A stretch of DNA of 64,000 nt from Bradyrhizobium sp. 21 (GCF_023073335.1 NZ_JADPJG010000015.1:339200-403199); one strand, 5' to 3'; shown: positions 33,673-43,058, counted from the first letter of the stretch. The notes: generated by a model not told the origin, from the letters alone. Numbers and translations: made by a program.

Positions 33673-34532
33673 GCCGCCTTCGCCTGTACATCGTCGCAAA
33701 ACTCCGCCAGCCGATCCGCCAGCCGCAATGTCGCGGGACTCGCGCCCGGCGCGGCCATCAGCGCCACCTCGGTCCGGTTGATCGGCGCAAAGCCGTCCTT
33801 CGCGGTCAGTACGCGGTGGTCGGATTGGATCGACATCTCCGACAAAATGCTCAAGCCCATGCCGGCGGCGACCGCGGCCTGGATGCCGGCGAGGCTCGAT
33901 GACGTATAGGACATGTGCCAAAGGCGGCCCGCGCTTTCCAGCGCGTGGATGGCGCCGGCGCGGTAGAGGCAGCCGAGTGGAAAACCGATCAGCGGCACGG
34001 AGGCGACATCGGCATGGATCGGATGGCTCTTGCTGGTGACCCAGTGCACCTGCTCCGGCCACACTGCGATCGCGCCCTTCTCGCCCGCCCCGCGCTTGAA
34101 CAGCGCAAGATCGAGCTCGCCGCGTTCGAGATCGCGGGCGAGATGCTTGCTCTGGTCGGCCCGCACGTCGAGCCGCAGGCCCGGATGCGAGCGCGAGAAT
34201 GCGCCGAGCAGTTTTGCCAGCCGGTACGCCGCAAAATCCTCGGGGATGCCGAGCCGGATCGCGCCTTCGCTGTCGGGCTCGCGCAGCACGTCGCGCGCCT
34301 CCTCCGCGAGCGACAGCAGCCGCCGTGCGTAGGACAATAGCCGCTCGCCGGCCTCGGTCGGGCGCACGTCCTTGCCGTCGCGATGCAGCAGCACCTGGCC
34401 GACATCCTCCTCCAGCCGCTTGATCTGCTGGCTGACCGTCGATTGCGTGCGGTGGACCCGCTCGCCGGCGCGGGTGAAGCCGCCGGAATCGACCACCGAG
34501 ACGAAGCTGCGCAGAAGCTCGAGATCGAGCAT
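33669..34532 (-). CDS. LysR family transcriptional regulator
   Basis: 287-aa regulator: residues 1-60 form the winged HTH (LRSFVSVVDSGGFTRAGERV with QSTVSQQIKRLEE) and the rest the LysR effector-binding domain (EGAIRLGIPEDFAAYRL). The start at 34532 is chosen because GGAG lies 6 bases upstream. It diverges from a DMT exporter gene across 98 bases, the usual layout for a LysR protein that controls its neighbour. Effector unknown. Confidence 0.94.
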   Translation of the reverse strand: MLDLELLRSFVSVVDSGGFTRAGERVHRTQSTVSQQIKRLEEDVGQVLLHRDGKDVRPTEAGERLLSYARRLLSLAEEARDVLREPDSEGAIRLGIPEDFAAYRLAKLLGAFSRSHPGLRLDVRADQSKHLARDLERGELDLALFKRGAGEKGAIAVWPEQVHWVTSKSHPIHADVASVPLIGFPLGCLYRAGAIHALESAGRLWHMSYTSSSLAGIQAAVAAGMGLSILSEMSIQSDHRVLTAKDGFAPINRTEVALMAAPGASPATLRLADRLAEFCDDVQAKAA

Positions 34533-34630
34533 CGATGACTCCATTCGAAAATCCACTGACAGGCAGTTAATCATTTAATTTCCAAATGGCAAGCTGCGTC
34601 CCTAGATCGAGGGCTCAGGAGAATGCCCAC
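34533..34630. promoter_or_regulatory. Divergent promoter region of lysR and the DMT exporter gene
   Basis: 98-base gap containing the AT-rich near-palindrome TTAATCATTTAATT (34567-34580), which stands out in a very GC-rich neighbourhood. A LysR site and back-to-back promoters are expected here; exact promoter boxes cannot be assigned. Confidence 0.4.
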
Positions 34631-35539
34631 ATGTCGCTTGCCCCCTCGATGTCGGCTCCCCGCAGCCGTTTCAACACGCTGCCGCTCGTCATCGGCGTGT
34701 TCTGCCTGCTCTGGAGCTACGCCTTCGTCGCCGGCAAGATCGGCGTCACCCATTGCCCGCCGCTGATCCTGCTCGCCGCCCGGTTCTCGCTCGCCGGCAT
34801 TTTGATCATCAGTGCCACGATGGTTCGTGGTGACTGGTCCTTGTCGTGGCGCGATGCCGCGATCTTCGCGGCGCTTGGGATTGCCAACAACGCGCTCTAT
34901 CTCGGGCTCGGCTACACCGGCCTGCAATCGGTCTCCGCCGGCCTCGGCGGCCTGATCGTGTCGGCCAATCCGGTGTTCACGGCGGCGCTCGCGACGCTGC
35001 TGCTTGGCGAAGCCATGACCTGGCGCAAGGCGAGCGGTCTCCTGCTCGGCATCATCGGCGTGACGGCGATCGTCTGGCACCGCCTGGCGGTCGGCACGGA
35101 TTCATTCCACGGCATCATCTTCACGCTGGCCTCGCTGGCCTCCCTCGTTGCCGGCACCATCCTGTTCAAGCTGCTCGCGCCGAAGGGCAGCCTGTGGATC
35201 GGCAACGGCGTCCAGAATCTCGCCGCCGGCATCGTGCTGACGCCCGTCGCGCTCACCTTCGCCGATATCCATGCGATCGATGTCACGCCGGGCCTGATCG
35301 GGGCTTTCGCATTCCTGGTGCTCGGCGGCTCGATCCTCGGCTACTGGCTCTGGTTTCATCTCCTGAAAGTGTGTGGCGCCACCGCTGCGAGCGCCTATCA
35401 TTTCCTGATGCCGCCGCTCGGCATGCTGTTCGCCTATATCGTGCTTGGCGAGCATGTCGAGGCGCGCGACCTGCTCGGAATCATTCCAGTCGCACTCGGC
35501 ATTTACCTGGTAACGCGTCCCGCAAAGCCGGTCGCGTAA
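34631..35539 (+). CDS. DMT/EamA family transporter
   Basis: 302-aa inner-membrane protein with ten hydrophobic segments in two EamA repeats (first GVFCLLWSYAFVAGKIGV, second starting TLASLASLVAGTILFKLLAPKG). Members export amino acids or related metabolites. AGGAG lies 10 bases before the ATG at 34631. Divergent from lysR, which probably regulates it; an MBL-fold hydrolase gene follows after 12 bases and is likely co-transcribed. Confidence 0.92.
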   Translation: MSLAPSMSAPRSRFNTLPLVIGVFCLLWSYAFVAGKIGVTHCPPLILLAARFSLAGILIISATMVRGDWSLSWRDAAIFAALGIANNALYLGLGYTGLQSVSAGLGGLIVSANPVFTAALATLLLGEAMTWRKASGLLLGIIGVTAIVWHRLAVGTDSFHGIIFTLASLASLVAGTILFKLLAPKGSLWIGNGVQNLAAGIVLTPVALTFADIHAIDVTPGLIGAFAFLVLGGSILGYWLWFHLLKVCGATAASAYHFLMPPLGMLFAYIVLGEHVEARDLLGIIPVALGIYLVTRPAKPVA

Positions 35540-35551
35540 GAGGAGTTCATC

Positions 35552-36325
35552 ATGCCCATTTCCATCACCCTGATTGGCGGCCCGACCGCGCTGATCGAGA
35601 TCGACGGCTTTCGCTTGCTCACCGATCCAACCTTCGATGCGCCCGGTGCCTACCAATTGCCGCATGTGAAGCTGGAGAAGACGATCGGCCCTGCGCTCGA
35701 GGCCGATGCGATCGGCCCGATCGATGCGGTCCTGCTCAGCCACGATCAGCATTCGGACAATCTCGACAATTCCGGCCGCGATTTTCTCAAGCACGCAAAT
35801 CGCGTGCTGACGACGCAGGCCGGCGCCAAGCGGCTCGGTGGCCATGTCGAAGGCCTCGCGCCCTGGAGCACGGCGCATCTGAAAGATCGCGACGGCAATT
35901 CGCTGACGATCACCGCGACCCCGGCGCGCCACGGCCCGGCCGGCATCGAGCCGCTGTCCGGCGACGTCATCGGCTTCGTGGTGTCGTCGAGCCGCAAGGA
36001 CACAACCTCGGTCTATATCAGCGGCGACACCACCTGGTTCGACGGCGTCGCCGAGGTCGCGCGCCGCTTCAAATGCGGCGTGGTGCTGCCCTTTGCCGGC
36101 GCCGCACAGACGCGCGGGCCGTTCCATCTCACCATGGACACCAACGACACCATCGAGACCGCGCGCGCCTTCCCCGATGCGATGATCGTGCCTGTTCATA
36201 CGGAGGGCTGGGCGCATTTCCGCCAGAACAGCGAGGATCTGCGCAAGACGTTTGATGCGCTCGGCTTCGGGACGCGGCTGCGGTTGCTGGAGCCGGGTGT
36301 GCCGACGGTGCTGCAGGCGCCGTAG
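35552..36325 (+). CDS. MBL fold metallo-hydrolase (UlaG-like)
   Basis: 257-aa metallo-beta-lactamase-fold protein. The first metal motif reads LLSHDQHSDNLD (His64, His67, Asp69), with glutamine where many relatives have a second histidine; later ligands are in TPARHGP, ISGDTTWFDG and VPVHTEGW. The protein resembles UlaG-type lactone or phosphodiester hydrolases. It follows the DMT exporter gene by 12 bases with a ribosome site AGGAG, so export and hydrolysis may concern the same compound under LysR control. Confidence 0.88.
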   Translation: MPISITLIGGPTALIEIDGFRLLTDPTFDAPGAYQLPHVKLEKTIGPALEADAIGPIDAVLLSHDQHSDNLDNSGRDFLKHANRVLTTQAGAKRLGGHVEGLAPWSTAHLKDRDGNSLTITATPARHGPAGIEPLSGDVIGFVVSSSRKDTTSVYISGDTTWFDGVAEVARRFKCGVVLPFAGAAQTRGPFHLTMDTNDTIETARAFPDAMIVPVHTEGWAHFRQNSEDLRKTFDALGFGTRLRLLEPGVPTVLQAP

Positions 36326-36364
36326 CCTCAACTGTCGTAGTTTCCCAGCGTCGTGGTTTTCTAG

Positions 36365-36486
36365 CGTCGTCCTTGCGAAAGCCAGGACCCATTACCCCAG
36401 GGAGCAGTTTGACGCTTAGTGGTAACTCCGAATCCTCGTAACCACGACTGCCTGTGGTTATGGGTCCTGGCTTTCGCCAGGACGAC
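36365..36486. repeat. Fold-back repeat, CGTCGTCCTTGCGAAAGCCAGGACCC family
   Basis: Left arm CGTCGTCCTTGCGAAAGCCA and following bases faces GGGTCCTGGCTTTCGCCAGG and following bases; about 70 bases separate them. Same design as 20492 and 38353, with AGGACCC instead of GGGACCC. Between the convergent MBL and TIGR02186 genes. Confidence 0.85.
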
Positions 36487-36535
36487 GGCGGAGAATTCGT
36501 TGGGCGCCTGCGCTCGCAATGACGGAGTCTGCCCC

Positions 36536-37306
36536 TCAATCCTTCCTGAACACAATCGACGCCATCCATCCCGTCATCAGAGCCATCGCGGCGGTGACGA
36601 GGCCGTAGATCAGCCCGTTCTGCCGCGCGGTGGTGGCCACGAATTGCTCGAAGCCGACCTTGACGATCTCGAACGCGGTCTCGGTCTTGCCGATGAATGC
36701 GCCGTCGGCAAACAGCTTGATCTCGACCTCATAGGTGCCGATCGGCACCTCCGCCGGCAGGGGAATGCCCGTGCGGAACAGCGTCGGTGTCAGGAACGTC
36801 ACCGCGCTCGAATCCTCGCGATAGAGCCCGCGCTGGGTGCGCAGGCGGATGAAGGCCGAGCGGAACGCGTCGTTCGGCACCACGTCGGCATAGTCGCCGC
36901 TGACGCGCTGGGTCAGCAGCACGTTGTTGAGCCCGATCTGTTGCCGCCGCGCGATCTCGGGCGAGGTGATGACGTCGAACGGGCGGTTGGCGAACAGCGC
37001 GAGATAACTCGGCACCTCCAGGAACTGGCGGTAGTCGGTGTTGATCCAGATCCCGAAGGTGCGCTCCCTGCGCCGCGTCACCATGTCGGCGCGCGGGCCT
37101 ATCACGGTGACCACGAGATCGTAGGTCTTGCGGTCCGCGGGCGTGGTGGCGTCCTTCTCGACCGAGCCGAACAGCACCAGCTCCTCGCCGGAATAGTTCG
37201 GCGTCACCGTGACCCGATGGTTGGAGACCGACACGATCAGCCGCTCGGCGCGTGCGGCGGAGCCGAGCAGCAGAACGAGCAGGACTGCGAGCACAGCGCG
37301 CATCAT
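36536..37306 (-). CDS. TIGR02186 family membrane-anchored protein
   Basis: 256-aa protein with a cleavable signal peptide (MMRAVLAVLLVLLLGSAARA) and one C-terminal membrane helix (YGLVTAAMALMTGWMASIVF), so most of it lies in the periplasm tethered to the inner membrane. It matches the alphaproteobacterial TIGR02186 family of unknown function, which typically accompanies a TauE/SafE-type exporter. Its start overlaps the stop codon of that exporter gene by 4 bases, so the two proteins probably form one transport unit. Confidence 0.88.
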   Translation of the reverse strand: MMRAVLAVLLVLLLGSAARAERLIVSVSNHRVTVTPNYSGEELVLFGSVEKDATTPADRKTYDLVVTVIGPRADMVTRRRERTFGIWINTDYRQFLEVPSYLALFANRPFDVITSPEIARRQQIGLNNVLLTQRVSGDYADVVPNDAFRSAFIRLRTQRGLYREDSSAVTFLTPTLFRTGIPLPAEVPIGTYEVEIKLFADGAFIGKTETAFEIVKVGFEQFVATTARQNGLIYGLVTAAMALMTGWMASIVFRKD

Positions 37307-38220
37307 CCGCTCACCCCCACTTCGCGGATGGTGAAGAGATCCGCAGGTTCGATCACCAGCTCGACCGCGAAGCGGACGCCGACCGAGAGGATCAAGAGGC
37401 CGAGCAGCAGCCGCAACTGCTCGCCGCGGATCTTCTGGCCGGCGCGTGCGCCGAATTGCGCGCCGGTGACGCCGCCGACCATCAGGATCAGCGCCAGCAC
37501 GGCATCGACCAAATGGTTGGTCACCGCATGCAGCAAGGTCGCAAACAGCATCGTGACCAGCGTCAGGACCATCGAGGTGCCGATCACCGTCGAGGTCGGC
37601 ACCCGCAGCACATAGATCATGATCGGCACCAGGATGAAGCCGCCGCCGATGCCCATGATGGCGCCGATGAAGCCGATCACGATGCCGACGATCACGACCG
37701 GGATCACCGAGAGGTAGATCTTGGAGCGCTTGAACCGCATCTTCAGCGGCAGGCCATGGATCCAGTTATGGGTGCGTCGTGGCGGCACCGCGCCGCGCCG
37801 GGTCCGCATCAGCGCGCGCAGGCCTTCCGAAAACATCAGGCTGCCGACGGTGGTGAGCAGCACGACATAGGACAGCGCGATCATCAGATCGAGCTGGCCG
37901 AGCGCGCGCAGCTGCGTGAAGGTCCACACGCCGAGCGCCGTCCCGGTGACGCCGCCGCATAACAACACGCTCGCCAGCGCCGGATCGATCGCGCGCCGCC
38001 GCCAATAAGTGAGGGCGCCGGAAAACGAGGAGGCGGCGATGTGGCTCGCGACGGAAGCGACCGCCACCGCCGGCGTGATGCCGATGAAGATCAAAAGCGG
38101 CGTCATCAGGAAGCCGCCGCCGATCCCGAACATGCCGGAGACGAAGCCGACCGCGGCACCCATCGCCAACACCAGGAAGATATTGACCGGAAGATCGGCG
38201 ATCGGGAGGTAGAGCTGCAT
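37303..38220 (-). CDS. TauE/SafE family sulfite/sulfonate exporter
   Basis: 305-aa membrane protein with about eight hydrophobic segments and the two internal repeats of the TauE/SafE family (GFVSGMFGIGGGFLMTPLL and GFIGAIMGIGGGFILVPIM). Members export sulfite, sulfoacetate or related anions. The start at 38220 (MQLYLPIADLP) is preferred; codons up to 38277 are open. It is coupled to the TIGR02186 gene by an ATGA overlap. Confidence 0.93.
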   Translation of the reverse strand: MQLYLPIADLPVNIFLVLAMGAAVGFVSGMFGIGGGFLMTPLLIFIGITPAVAVASVASHIAASSFSGALTYWRRRAIDPALASVLLCGGVTGTALGVWTFTQLRALGQLDLMIALSYVVLLTTVGSLMFSEGLRALMRTRRGAVPPRRTHNWIHGLPLKMRFKRSKIYLSVIPVVIVGIVIGFIGAIMGIGGGFILVPIMIYVLRVPTSTVIGTSMVLTLVTMLFATLLHAVTNHLVDAVLALILMVGGVTGAQFGARAGQKIRGEQLRLLLGLLILSVGVRFAVELVIEPADLFTIREVGVSG

Positions 38221-38352
38221 TGAACCACGCAATGGCGAGACGGATCGAGTGCCGCGTCCCTCAATAGCGGAATTCATCGCGGGGAGGGATCAGGAATTTT
38301 GCGCGTGGTGAATGATCGCGGAGAGAGTGATCGAGGCGCCGTAGCTCTCCAA

Positions 38353-38475
38353 CGTCGTCCTGGCGAAAGCCAGGACCCATTATCCCGACTGGTTGTTGTC
38401 GTGGCAAGCTGTGGCCGCCGCGTCCTTCAACAACGGCTGCTTGTGGTAACGGGTCCTGGCTCTCGCCAGGACGAC
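38353..38475. repeat. Fold-back repeat, CGTCGTCCTGGCGAAAGCCAGGACCC family
   Basis: CGTCGTCCTGGCGAAAGCCA and following bases faces CGGGTCCTGGCTCTCGCCAG and following bases, with a GC-rich middle containing no gene. Closest to the copy at 36365, 2 kb away; the two flank the TIGR02186-TauE pair. Confidence 0.85.
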
Positions 38476-38513
38476 TTGGAGAGATTTGTCGTCAGGGGAG
38501 GCTGAGCGACCGC

Positions 38514-41500
38514 TCAGTGCACCGCCGACGCCGACTTCTTGGTTGCAACCGCCTTCGGCGCCGGCTTTGCGCTCGCCTGCGGCGCGCTGTCCCAGCCGCC
38601 GGCCGGCGTCACGACATTGACGGCGTCGTCAGGCTGCGGCTCGGCACTGAAGGTCTGGATCGCGAGCTTGGCGGCGGCGAGCGATTGCGGGTCGAGGCGC
38701 TTGGCGACATCATCGCGCTTGCCGGCCGCGTCCGCGTCGCCCTGGGCGGCCGCGAGGGTGAACCATTTGTAGGACTCCGCAAGGTTCTGCTCCACGCCGA
38801 TGCCGCGGGCATAGAGGATGCCGAGGTTGAACTGGCTGTCGGCGACGCCGCGATCGGCGGCTTTCCGGAACCACTGTGCCGCGCTCTTGTAGTTGGCGCC
38901 ACGTCCGCCGCCGTCGGCATCGAGCACCGCGAGATTGTGCATCGCCTTGGCGTTGCCGCGCTCGGCTGCCTGCGTGTAGTAGCGGCGGGCGATGTCGGCG
39001 TCCTTCTTCACGCCAAGACCCTTTTCGTAGAGGGTGCCGAGGCGGAAGGTCGCGGGCACCACGCCGGCCTGCGCCGCGCGGTCATACCATTTGGCGGCTT
39101 CGTCGTAATTCGCGGCCACGCCCTTGCCCTCGGCAAAGCGCACGCCGATCTCGTAGGCGGCCGTCGCGTCGCCCTTCATCGCGGCGGTGCGCAGGCCGGG
39201 GCCGCCGATGCCGTCGGGCAGCTTCTCGCTGGGCGGCACCTGGATCATGCCGAGCCTGGCGCGACCGGTGCCCGACAGGGCGCCGGTGACGTCGCTGGAA
39301 GCAGGTGGCGGCGCGGCGGGAGCCGGCGGGATTTCAACCGAAGCCGAGCTGCCGGAGTTTGCGGGCAGGGCGGGCGTGGCATTGTTCTGCGATTGCTTGC
39401 CGATCGGCGTCGGCGAGGTCATCGACGGCGTGATCTGCTCGGGCGCGGACGGCTTGGTCTCGACCGGCGGCGGGGCCTGCGGTGCGGGCGCGGGCGAGGA
39501 ATTCTCCATCGCCTGCGGCGACGGTGGCGGGCTGCCGCCATCGAGCAGGTTCATCGCCATCTTGAAGGTGCCGAGCACGATCACGACCACGCTCGCACCG
39601 ACCAGCAGCGAGCGGATCTTCGAGGTGATGGTCGAGGCGCCTTCCTGACCCTGACTCTGGCCCTTGTCCTTGGCACGGGCGATTGCGGCCTTGGCGCCGC
39701 GGGCCGGCTTTTCCGGCGGTTGCGCCGCGGCAGCCTGCGCAGCGCGGCGTGCGGCGGCGATGAAGCTCGACGACGACACCGGCTCCTTCGGCGCGGCGGG
39801 GATTTCGCTGATGGCGCTCTCGGAGGCGGCAATGCGCTCCGAGGGCGTGGCGACGCGAGCGCCCGGCCGAGTGCCCGGCTCGAGCGGATGATCCGGCGGC
39901 AGTTCGGGCGCGATCGCGGCGCGTGCCGGCGCCGCATGCGGCTCCAGGATTTCGCTGATCGCGCGCGGCGGCAAGGGGGCTGTGCCTTGCGCAGCCATCG
40001 GCATCGGCATCGGCGGCGGCGCGGCGGGGGCTGCGGCGTGGAATTCGCGCGGCGCAGCGACGAATGCGGACTGCGCGTGTTGTGCAGCGGCCGGGTTGGG
40101 AAGCTCCGGCTTCGGATCGTATTTCGGCTGCTGGTGTTGCTGCTGTGGCTGCGGCCGCGGCTCACGCGCCATCGGCGCGGGCTCCATGGGCGCGGCCATC
40201 GGCATCGACATCGGCTGTGCCGCAGGAGCCGGCGGCGTGCTGCGCACCGCGCGCAGATCGCCTTCGATCATCGAGAGACGGTCGACGACATGCCCGAGCG
40301 CGCTGTGGACGGCGTCGAGCGAATCCTGGGTGCTGCGGTTGGTCTCGGCATGGCTGAAGCGGATGTCGGAGAGCTCGCGCTTGACGAGATCGACCATTCC
40401 GGAATCGGCAGGCGGTGCGGAGTTGCGGCTCTCGGCCAGCGCGGAATAGGTCGCCTGTTGCCGTTCGAGGTGCCGCAGGATGTCGTGCAGCCCGTCCTCG
40501 ACACGGCTCAAATTGCCGTTGCGCGGATCGGAGGCGGCCTCGATCCGCTCCAGCAGATACGAGACCCGCTGTTCAAGATGCGCAAAGGTCGAAGCCGAGT
40601 CGTTGCCGACCTGCATGCGGTCGAAACGGTCGGACAGCGCGCGGATAGCGCTTTCCAGATGCTCGCTGCTCTCGGAAGGCTGAGGGCGCTCGCGCGTTTC
40701 CAGAGCGGCGGTGAGCGCTGCGATGCGCTGCTCCAGCACCGCGAAACTGTCGCCATTGCCGGAGGCACGGGTGACCTGGTCGACCTTGGATGACAGCAGC
40801 TGCACGTCATCCGACAGCCGTGCCAGCGCTTCGTTGGAGGCGACGTTGGAGACGATGCCGCGCAACGCGGCGATCGCGCCTTCGAGCTGGCGGACCGTCG
40901 AGGGATCGTCATTGGCGCGCAGGATCAGATCGAGCTTGGCGCCGAGATTGCGGATCGCCTCGTCATAGCCGGTGAGCTGCTCGGCCGGCGTCAGCGTGCG
41001 CAGCACCTGCTTGATGTCGGACAGCGCGTGCTCGATGCCGGACAGGACCTGGCCGTCGGTGCCGTTGGAGCGGGTCTCGTCGATGCGACGGTGCAGCGAG
41101 CGGATCTCGTTCTCGATCGATTCGATCGCGCGGCGCGGCATCGCCTCGGTGATGGCGTTGCGGATCTCGGCGAGCTCGGAGCGGAAGCCGTTGATCGCTT
41201 GCTCGGTATTATCAGGGCGCTGCAGCGCTTCGATCTGGCTGGTGATCTTGAGCAGATGGCGCTCGAGCGCGGAGAAATCAGGGCCCGCTTGCGGCGGCGG
41301 CGGAGCGTAGGCGGGCGCGGAGGGCGCCACCATTGGTGTCATGGGGGGCGCGTAAGGCATTGCCGCAGGCGCGATCGGCGGCGCGGCGCGCGGCGGCATC
41401 TGCCTGGGCGTAAAGCCGTCGAGCTCGCTCTGCCGCGCCGTGATCTCGGCGACGGCAACGTCGAACGAAGCAGGGCTCAAGGGCGGTGAGTTGCGATAGA

Positions 41501-42032
41501 CCTGCGCTGCCGCGCGCTCGACAGCATCGGCCTGGCGCTGGCGTGTTTCAACGGGTGTCGGTGCCTGCCGCGGAGCCTGAGGCTGTTGCGGCTGCTGCGG
41601 CTTCGAGATTTGCGACAGGCGCGCATCCAGCCGCGAGATTGCGTCGTTGAGCTGGCGCGCAACGCCGTGCTCGCGCGAGACGTCCGGTCGCGAAGCGTCC
41701 TGTCGTGAACCGTCCTGGCGCGGCGCGGGCTTCGAAATCCGTTCGATCTGCTGGGTGATCGCGTCGAGCCGCTGATGGATGTCGGCGACTTCGCGGCTCT
41801 CCTGGCTCGGTGCTTGACTCGGCATCTGCTGCGCGCGCGGATCATGACGTTGATCGCTACGCTGATCCTGGCGCTGATCGTAAGGTCCGCGATAATTTGG
41901 CGGGGCAGTCTCGCCGAGCGTGGAGTTCAGCCAATCGTTGAGTGACATGCCGGCGCGACGCGCAGCAGCTTCGGCCCGCTCCCTGACGGATGGATCGATA
42001 CCGTCCACACTCCACGATACGCGCGAATTCAT
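38514..42032 (-). CDS. PodJ-like polar localisation factor with Sel1 repeats
   Basis: 1172-aa protein. The N-terminus (MNSRVSWSVDGIDPSVRERA, AGMSLNDWLN) is the conserved start of alphaproteobacterial PodJ/SEL1 proteins. A long coiled-coil region with many glutamine, alanine and acidic heptads covers about residues 80-640, followed by a proline/alanine-rich linker, one membrane helix (about 808-830, SLLVGASVVVIVLGTFKMAM), and four Sel1 repeats (about 944-1117) with AAYEIGVRFAEGKGV and FNLGILYARGIGV. The inferred topology puts the coiled coil in the cytoplasm and Sel1 repeats in the periplasm, as in Caulobacter PodJ, which organises the cell pole. Start at 42032 chosen over 42086. Confidence 0.9.
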   Translation of the reverse strand: MNSRVSWSVDGIDPSVRERAEAAARRAGMSLNDWLNSTLGETAPPNYRGPYDQRQDQRSDQRHDPRAQQMPSQAPSQESREVADIHQRLDAITQQIERISKPAPRQDGSRQDASRPDVSREHGVARQLNDAISRLDARLSQISKPQQPQQPQAPRQAPTPVETRQRQADAVERAAAQVYRNSPPLSPASFDVAVAEITARQSELDGFTPRQMPPRAAPPIAPAAMPYAPPMTPMVAPSAPAYAPPPPQAGPDFSALERHLLKITSQIEALQRPDNTEQAINGFRSELAEIRNAITEAMPRRAIESIENEIRSLHRRIDETRSNGTDGQVLSGIEHALSDIKQVLRTLTPAEQLTGYDEAIRNLGAKLDLILRANDDPSTVRQLEGAIAALRGIVSNVASNEALARLSDDVQLLSSKVDQVTRASGNGDSFAVLEQRIAALTAALETRERPQPSESSEHLESAIRALSDRFDRMQVGNDSASTFAHLEQRVSYLLERIEAASDPRNGNLSRVEDGLHDILRHLERQQATYSALAESRNSAPPADSGMVDLVKRELSDIRFSHAETNRSTQDSLDAVHSALGHVVDRLSMIEGDLRAVRSTPPAPAAQPMSMPMAAPMEPAPMAREPRPQPQQQHQQPKYDPKPELPNPAAAQHAQSAFVAAPREFHAAAPAAPPPMPMPMAAQGTAPLPPRAISEILEPHAAPARAAIAPELPPDHPLEPGTRPGARVATPSERIAASESAISEIPAAPKEPVSSSSFIAAARRAAQAAAAQPPEKPARGAKAAIARAKDKGQSQGQEGASTITSKIRSLLVGASVVVIVLGTFKMAMNLLDGGSPPPSPQAMENSSPAPAPQAPPPVETKPSAPEQITPSMTSPTPIGKQSQNNATPALPANSGSSASVEIPPAPAAPPPASSDVTGALSGTGRARLGMIQVPPSEKLPDGIGGPGLRTAAMKGDATAAYEIGVRFAEGKGVAANYDEAAKWYDRAAQAGVVPATFRLGTLYEKGLGVKKDADIARRYYTQAAERGNAKAMHNLAVLDADGGGRGANYKSAAQWFRKAADRGVADSQFNLGILYARGIGVEQNLAESYKWFTLAAAQGDADAAGKRDDVAKRLDPQSLAAAKLAIQTFSAEPQPDDAVNVVTPAGGWDSAPQASAKPAPKAVATKKSASAVH

Positions 42033-42237
42033 GACTCTGTCCGGTTCCGACTCCGGCGCCCCACCCGGCGCCTCCAGTCTCCCCACGCGTGCCGGTTGTA
42101 AGACAATCGAATTTGGCGCGGGTCGTCTGCCTCGAAAACCGACTTTTGTCTGTTACGGTAAATAACGGGTTAAGGAACCCGTTGACGGTGTCTTAAAGTT
42201 GGGCGGCGGGAACCGCGGGGGCTTCGCCGCATGGTCG

Positions 42238-42358
42238 GTGCGCTCCCCCCGCTGCAGGGGAGGGTCGGGAGAGGGTGCTTCCGCTAGCGAGAACCCTAAG
42301 AGGAAAAAGCCCTCACCCGCGCCTCCGGCGCGACCTCTCCCGCAAGCGGGAGAGGTGC
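42238..42358. repeat. Fold-back repeat, CTCCCGCAAGCGGGAGAGG family
   Basis: CCCCCGCTGCAGGGGAGGG, GGGAGAGGGTG, GCCCTCACCCGCGCCTCCGG and CTCTCCCGCAAGCGGGAGAG in series, the reverse layout of 24986. It occupies most of the 344-base gap (42033-42376) between the PodJ-like and PadR genes; nothing else is seen there. Confidence 0.82.
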
Positions 42359-42376
42359 CGAGCACCGCCGTTGTCC

Positions 42377-42979
42377 TCACCCCTTGCCCTCGCGCTTGCC
42401 ATCCTCCAGCGGCACCACCGTGCCCATTCCCTGGTCCTTGGCGTTCATCGCCGACAGCGCCTCGAGGGCCTCTTCGCAGAAATCGGCGACCATCTGCTCG
42501 TGCCGGGCGCCGAGCTGCAGCAGCAGCAGATTACCGAGGTCGAGCACGCCGGACGCCGTCCCCTCCGGAAAACGCTTCTTGAGGATCCGTTCGTAGTTCT
42601 CGTGCCGGTCGCGATGGTGCTCCAGCCGGGCCATCAAATCGGTGCGCATGGGCTCGATGTCGATGCTGTCGAGCGCATGCAGGCGGACCAGGAGGTCGTC
42701 CTTGATCGAGGGCGGCGTGCTTGGCCGCGCGGCCCAGTGCCGCAGCGCTGTTCGGCCCTCGGGAGTCAGCGTATAGATCAGTTTATTGGGTTTTCCCGAT
42801 TGCACGACCTCGCGGCCCTGGATGTAGCCGCGGTCGCGCAGCTTGGAGAGTTCGCGGTAGATCTGCTGGTGGTCGGCCTTCCAGAAGAAGCCGATCGAGG
42901 AGTCGAATGTCTTGGCGAGCTCGTAGCCCGTCATCGGACGCTCTGTCAGGCATGCGAGGATTGCGTCGCCCAGTGCCAT
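42377..42979 (-). CDS. PadR family transcriptional regulator
   Basis: 200-aa repressor. Residues about 5-85 are the PadR winged helix (ILACLTERPMTGYELAKTFD, ELSKLRDRGYIQGREV), and the rest the helical dimerisation domain (Vir_act_alpha_C). A perfect AGGAGG precedes the ATG. The gene diverges from an NTF2-like gene and a beta-oxidation operon across 203 bases containing two clear palindromes, so it most likely represses both directions. Its ligand is probably an acyl-CoA or aromatic acid by analogy only. Confidence 0.93.
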   Translation of the reverse strand: MALGDAILACLTERPMTGYELAKTFDSSIGFFWKADHQQIYRELSKLRDRGYIQGREVVQSGKPNKLIYTLTPEGRTALRHWAARPSTPPSIKDDLLVRLHALDSIDIEPMRTDLMARLEHHRDRHENYERILKKRFPEGTASGVLDLGNLLLLQLGARHEQMVADFCEEALEALSAMNAKDQGMGTVVPLEDGKREGKG

Positions 42980-43024
42980 GACTGGCCTCCTTCTTCTTCG
43001 ACCGTGACCAACCGGCTTGACTTT

Positions 43025-43058
43025 ATGCGCATTGGCGCATATGCGTCAATGTGCATAT
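43025..43058. promoter_or_regulatory. Two overlapping palindromes, candidate PadR operator
   Basis: ATGCGC-ATTG-GCGCAT (43025-43040) overlaps by two bases with ATATGC-GTCAATGT-GCATAT (43039-43058). Both have perfect 6-base arms. They lie 46-80 bases upstream of the padR start and about 125-158 bases before the divergent gene. PadR proteins bind inverted repeats of this size in their own promoters. Confidence 0.6.

Noticed and set aside
38517..40793. 758-codon open frame on the plus strand
   Set aside because: Antisense to the PodJ-like gene, low-complexity arginine/glycine-rich translation, no motif and no ribosome site.
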